DNA of 64,000 nucleotides from assembly GCF_903815225.1 (NCBI RefSeq), contig NZ_LR813084.1, positions 5,976,001-6,040,000 on the forward strand, written 5' to 3'. Every line of letters begins with the position of its first letter. Position 1 is the stretch's first letter. The position numbers were made by a program, and so were the translations under genes. This document shows positions 61,760 through 64,000 of this stretch, in pieces. This DNA comes from Delftia tsuruhatensis (GTDB lineage: Bacteria; Pseudomonadota; Gammaproteobacteria; Burkholderiales; Burkholderiaceae_C). The notes beneath the pieces were generated by a model, which searched no databases, was not told the origin of the DNA, and was given only the letters and a program-made list of their open reading frames with translations.

Positions 61760-63952
61760 ATGACCGATCGCACCCAAGTCCACAGCCTGCAGGTCGCTAC
61801 AGAGCTGCACCGCTTCATCAATGAGCAAGTGCTCCCGGGCACCGGCGTCGCGCCCGAGGCGTTCTGGAAGGGCTTCGACGCGATCGTCAATGACCTGGCC
61901 CCGCGCAATGCGGCCCTGCTGGCCGAGCGTGACCGCCTGCAGGTCGAGCTGGACACCTGGCACAAGGCCCACCCCGGCCCCATCACCGACATGGCAGGCT
62001 ACCAGCAGTTCCTGACCCGGATCGGCTACCTGGTCGAGTCCCCCAAGGACGCCAAGGCCACCACGGCCAACGTGGATGCCGAACTGGCCATCCAGGCCGG
62101 ACCGCAACTGGTGGTTCCCATCCTCAATGCCCGCTACGCCCTGAATGCAGCCAATGCCCGCTGGGGCTCGCTGTACGACGCGCTGTATGGCACGGATGCC
62201 ATCAGCGAAGAAGGTGGCGCCGAAAAGGGCAAGGGCTACAACCCCGTGCGCGGCGCCAAGGTCATCGAGTTCGCGCGCAATTTCCTGGACCAGGCCGCGC
62301 CGCTGGCCACGGGCTCGCACAAGGATGCGGCCGGCTACCGCGTCGAAGGCGGCCAGCTGGTCGTCGCGCTCAAGAACGGTGGTTCCACCGGCCTGAAGAA
62401 CGCCGCCCAGTTCGTGGGCTACCAGGGCGATGCGGCCGCACCAGCCTCGGTCCTGCTGGTCAACAACGGCCTGCACATCGACATCCGCATCGACAAGACC
62501 ACGGCCATCGGCAAGACCGATGCCGCCGGCGTGGCCGACGTGGTGGTCGAGGCCGCCCTGTCCACCATCCTGGACCTGGAAGACTCCGTGGCCGCCGTGG
62601 ATGCCGAGGACAAGGTCGTGGGCTATGCCAACTGGCTGGGCATCCTCAAGGGCACGCTCACCGAGACCTTCGACAAGGGCGGCCAGCGCATGACGCGCGG
62701 CCTCAACGCCGACCGCGAATACACCGGTGCCGACGGCAAGAGCGTCAAGCTGCACGGCCGCTCGCTGATGTTCGTGCGCAATGTCGGTCACCTGATGACC
62801 AACCCGGCCATCCTGTGGGGCAATGGCAAGGAAATCCCCGAAGGCATCCTGGACGCCATGGTCACCACGGCCATCGCCATCCATGACATCAGGGGACTGG
62901 GCGCCAACGGAATCCGCAACTCGCGCACCGGCAGCGTCTACATCGTCAAGCCCAAGATGCACGGTCCGGCCGAAGCCGCCTTCGCCAGCGAGCTGTTCGG
63001 CCGCGTGGAGCAGGTGCTGGGCCTGCCAGAGAACACCGTCAAGCTGGGCATCATGGACGAGGAGCGCCGCACCAGCGTCAACCTCAAGGCCTGCATCGCC
63101 GCCGCCGCCTCGCGCGTGGCCTTCATCAACACCGGCTTCCTGGACCGCACGGGCGACGAGATGCACACCGCCATGTACGCCGGCCCCATGGTCCGCAAGG
63201 CCGACATGAAGGGCAGCGCCTGGCTGGCCGCCTATGAGCGCAGCAACGTGCTCGTGGGCCTGGGCCTTGGCCTGCGTGGCAAGGCACAGATCGGCAAGGG
63301 CATGTGGGCCATGCCCGACCTGATGAAGGCCATGCTGGAGCAGAAGATCGGCCACCCCAAGGCCGGCGCCAACACCGCCTGGGTGCCCTCGCCCACGGCC
63401 GCCACGCTGCATGCGCTGCACTACCACCAGGTCAATGTGGCCGAGGTGCAAAAGCAGCTGGAAAAAACCGATGCCGATGCCGAACGCGCCACCATCCTGG
63501 CCGACCTGCTGCAGGTGCCGGTCGTCAAGGAAGACAAGTGGAGTGCCGCCGAGAAGCAGCAGGAGCTGGACAACAACGTCCAGGGCATCCTGGGCTATGT
63601 GGTGCGCTGGGTGGACCAGGGCGTGGGCTGCTCCAAGGTTCCCGACATCCACAACGTGGGCCTGATGGAAGACCGCGCCACGCTGCGCATCTCCAGCCAG
63701 CACATCGCCAACTGGCTGCAGCACGGCATCGTGACCGAAACCCAGGTGCGCGAAACCTTCGAGCGCATGGCTGCCGTGGTCGACCAGCAGAACGCCGGCG
63801 ATGCCCTGTACAAGCCCATGGCCGGCCACTTCGACACCTCGATGGCCTACCAGGCCGCCTGCGACCTGGTCTTCAAGGGCAAGGAGCAGCCCAGCGGCTA
63901 CACCGAGCCACTGCTGCACGCCTGGCGCCTGAAGGTCAAGGCAGCGGCCTGA
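61760..63952 (+). CDS. glcB: Malate synthase G
   Basis: This 730-residue single-chain enzyme condenses glyoxylate with acetyl-CoA to malate. Its long size and domain order are those of type G, not A. Characteristic segments are LLVNNGLHIDIRIDKTTAIG, STILDLEDSVAAVDAEDK, SLMFVRNVGHLMTNPAIL, VYIVKPKMHGPAEAAFA, LGIMDEERRTSVNLKACIAA and NTGFLDRTGDEMHTAMYAGP, which include the magnesium-binding Glu and Asp. The frame is intact and the C-terminus is normal. Together with glycolate oxidation it lets the cell grow on two-carbon compounds. Confidence 0.96.
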   Translation: MTDRTQVHSLQVATELHRFINEQVLPGTGVAPEAFWKGFDAIVNDLAPRNAALLAERDRLQVELDTWHKAHPGPITDMAGYQQFLTRIGYLVESPKDAKATTANVDAELAIQAGPQLVVPILNARYALNAANARWGSLYDALYGTDAISEEGGAEKGKGYNPVRGAKVIEFARNFLDQAAPLATGSHKDAAGYRVEGGQLVVALKNGGSTGLKNAAQFVGYQGDAAAPASVLLVNNGLHIDIRIDKTTAIGKTDAAGVADVVVEAALSTILDLEDSVAAVDAEDKVVGYANWLGILKGTLTETFDKGGQRMTRGLNADREYTGADGKSVKLHGRSLMFVRNVGHLMTNPAILWGNGKEIPEGILDAMVTTAIAIHDIRGLGANGIRNSRTGSVYIVKPKMHGPAEAAFASELFGRVEQVLGLPENTVKLGIMDEERRTSVNLKACIAAAASRVAFINTGFLDRTGDEMHTAMYAGPMVRKADMKGSAWLAAYERSNVLVGLGLGLRGKAQIGKGMWAMPDLMKAMLEQKIGHPKAGANTAWVPSPTAATLHALHYHQVNVAEVQKQLEKTDADAERATILADLLQVPVVKEDKWSAAEKQQELDNNVQGILGYVVRWVDQGVGCSKVPDIHNVGLMEDRATLRISSQHIANWLQHGIVTETQVRETFERMAAVVDQQNAGDALYKPMAGHFDTSMAYQAACDLVFKGKEQPSGYTEPLLHAWRLKVKAAA

Positions 63953-64000
63953 CGACAGGGGCGCGACCTTGGCGCCGTGCGCTGCTGAAAGGCACTTCCG

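Noticed and set aside
61277..63919. An 880-codon reverse frame opposite glcB
   Set aside because: It is a composition artefact antisense to malate synthase G and shows no domain.
1..64000. CRISPR array, prophage or insertion sequence
   Set aside because: I found no regularly spaced repeats, transposase, integrase or phage structural genes on either strand.

Overview
The window is about 66-68% GC by eye, with densely packed genes and the gene families of a soil or water betaproteobacterium of the Comamonadaceae, most likely Delftia or a close relative. The evidence is an Omp32-like trimeric porin, three Bug/TctC tripartite-tricarboxylate receptors, many LysR and IclR regulators beside small catabolic clusters, an lptAB-rpoN block, a Gcr-type membrane protein and an AtuA-family gene. 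I see no insertion sequence, prophage, CRISPR array or canonical tRNA/rRNA gene.

Layout. 0-5.6 kb: a truncated gene, a membrane protein, a fused AdoMet decarboxylase-spermidine synthase, gph, an amino-acid receptor and a LysR regulator. 5.7-9.4 kb: an SDR plus a complete TRAP transporter. 9.6-13.8 kb: a Sel1-like gene with an orphan response regulator whose phosphoacceptor Asp is Glu, then a porin and a CzcE-like protein. 13.8-28.4 kb: rpe, apaG, a Gcr protein, a Kef antiporter, a YbdK ligase, a Bug receptor, an AtuA pair with LysR, thiL, a DUF4139 protein, pgpA, pncC, a small XRE regulator and a SEC-C protein. 28.6-35.4 kb: an IclR-linked acyl-CoA cluster (synthetase, dehydrogenase, thiolase, HSD10-like SDR, Bug receptor). 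35.5-40.7 kb: a kinase-like protein, IclR, Bug receptor and a self-sufficient CYP116B-type P450. 40.7-46.1 kb: an unlisted 25-codon transcription unit, GNAT, a guanidine exporter under a guanidine-II riboswitch, RlmL-PIN, and ornithine cyclodeaminase-arginase. 46.1-54.5 kb: an RNA-repair locus (rtcA, rtcB, an unknown gene, slipin, rtcR) followed by rpoN. 54.5-64 kb: lptB, lptA, dsbA, a SPOR protein, argS, two DUF proteins, LysR and glcB.

The most interesting region is the RNA-repair locus. The slipin-orf281-rtcB-rtcA operon has a near-consensus sigma-54 promoter next to the divergent activator gene rtcR. Its roughly 540-nt leader carries two tandem tRNA-like modules (T-arms, D-arm-like hairpins, one encoded CCA, abnormally short acceptor stems) and several tetraloop-capped hairpins. 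They resemble the tRNA mimicry known for bacterial Y RNAs, but no Ro/Rsr gene is present here. The sigma-54 gene itself lies just downstream of rtcR.

Data quality matters. Roughly 35 single-base frame breaks, mostly one base lost in G or C runs, lie between about 8.3 and 38.0 kb. None is seen in the first 8.3 kb or the last 26 kb. Housekeeping genes such as rpe, thiL and pgpA are affected, so I read these as sequence errors and give each gene its full reconstructed span.
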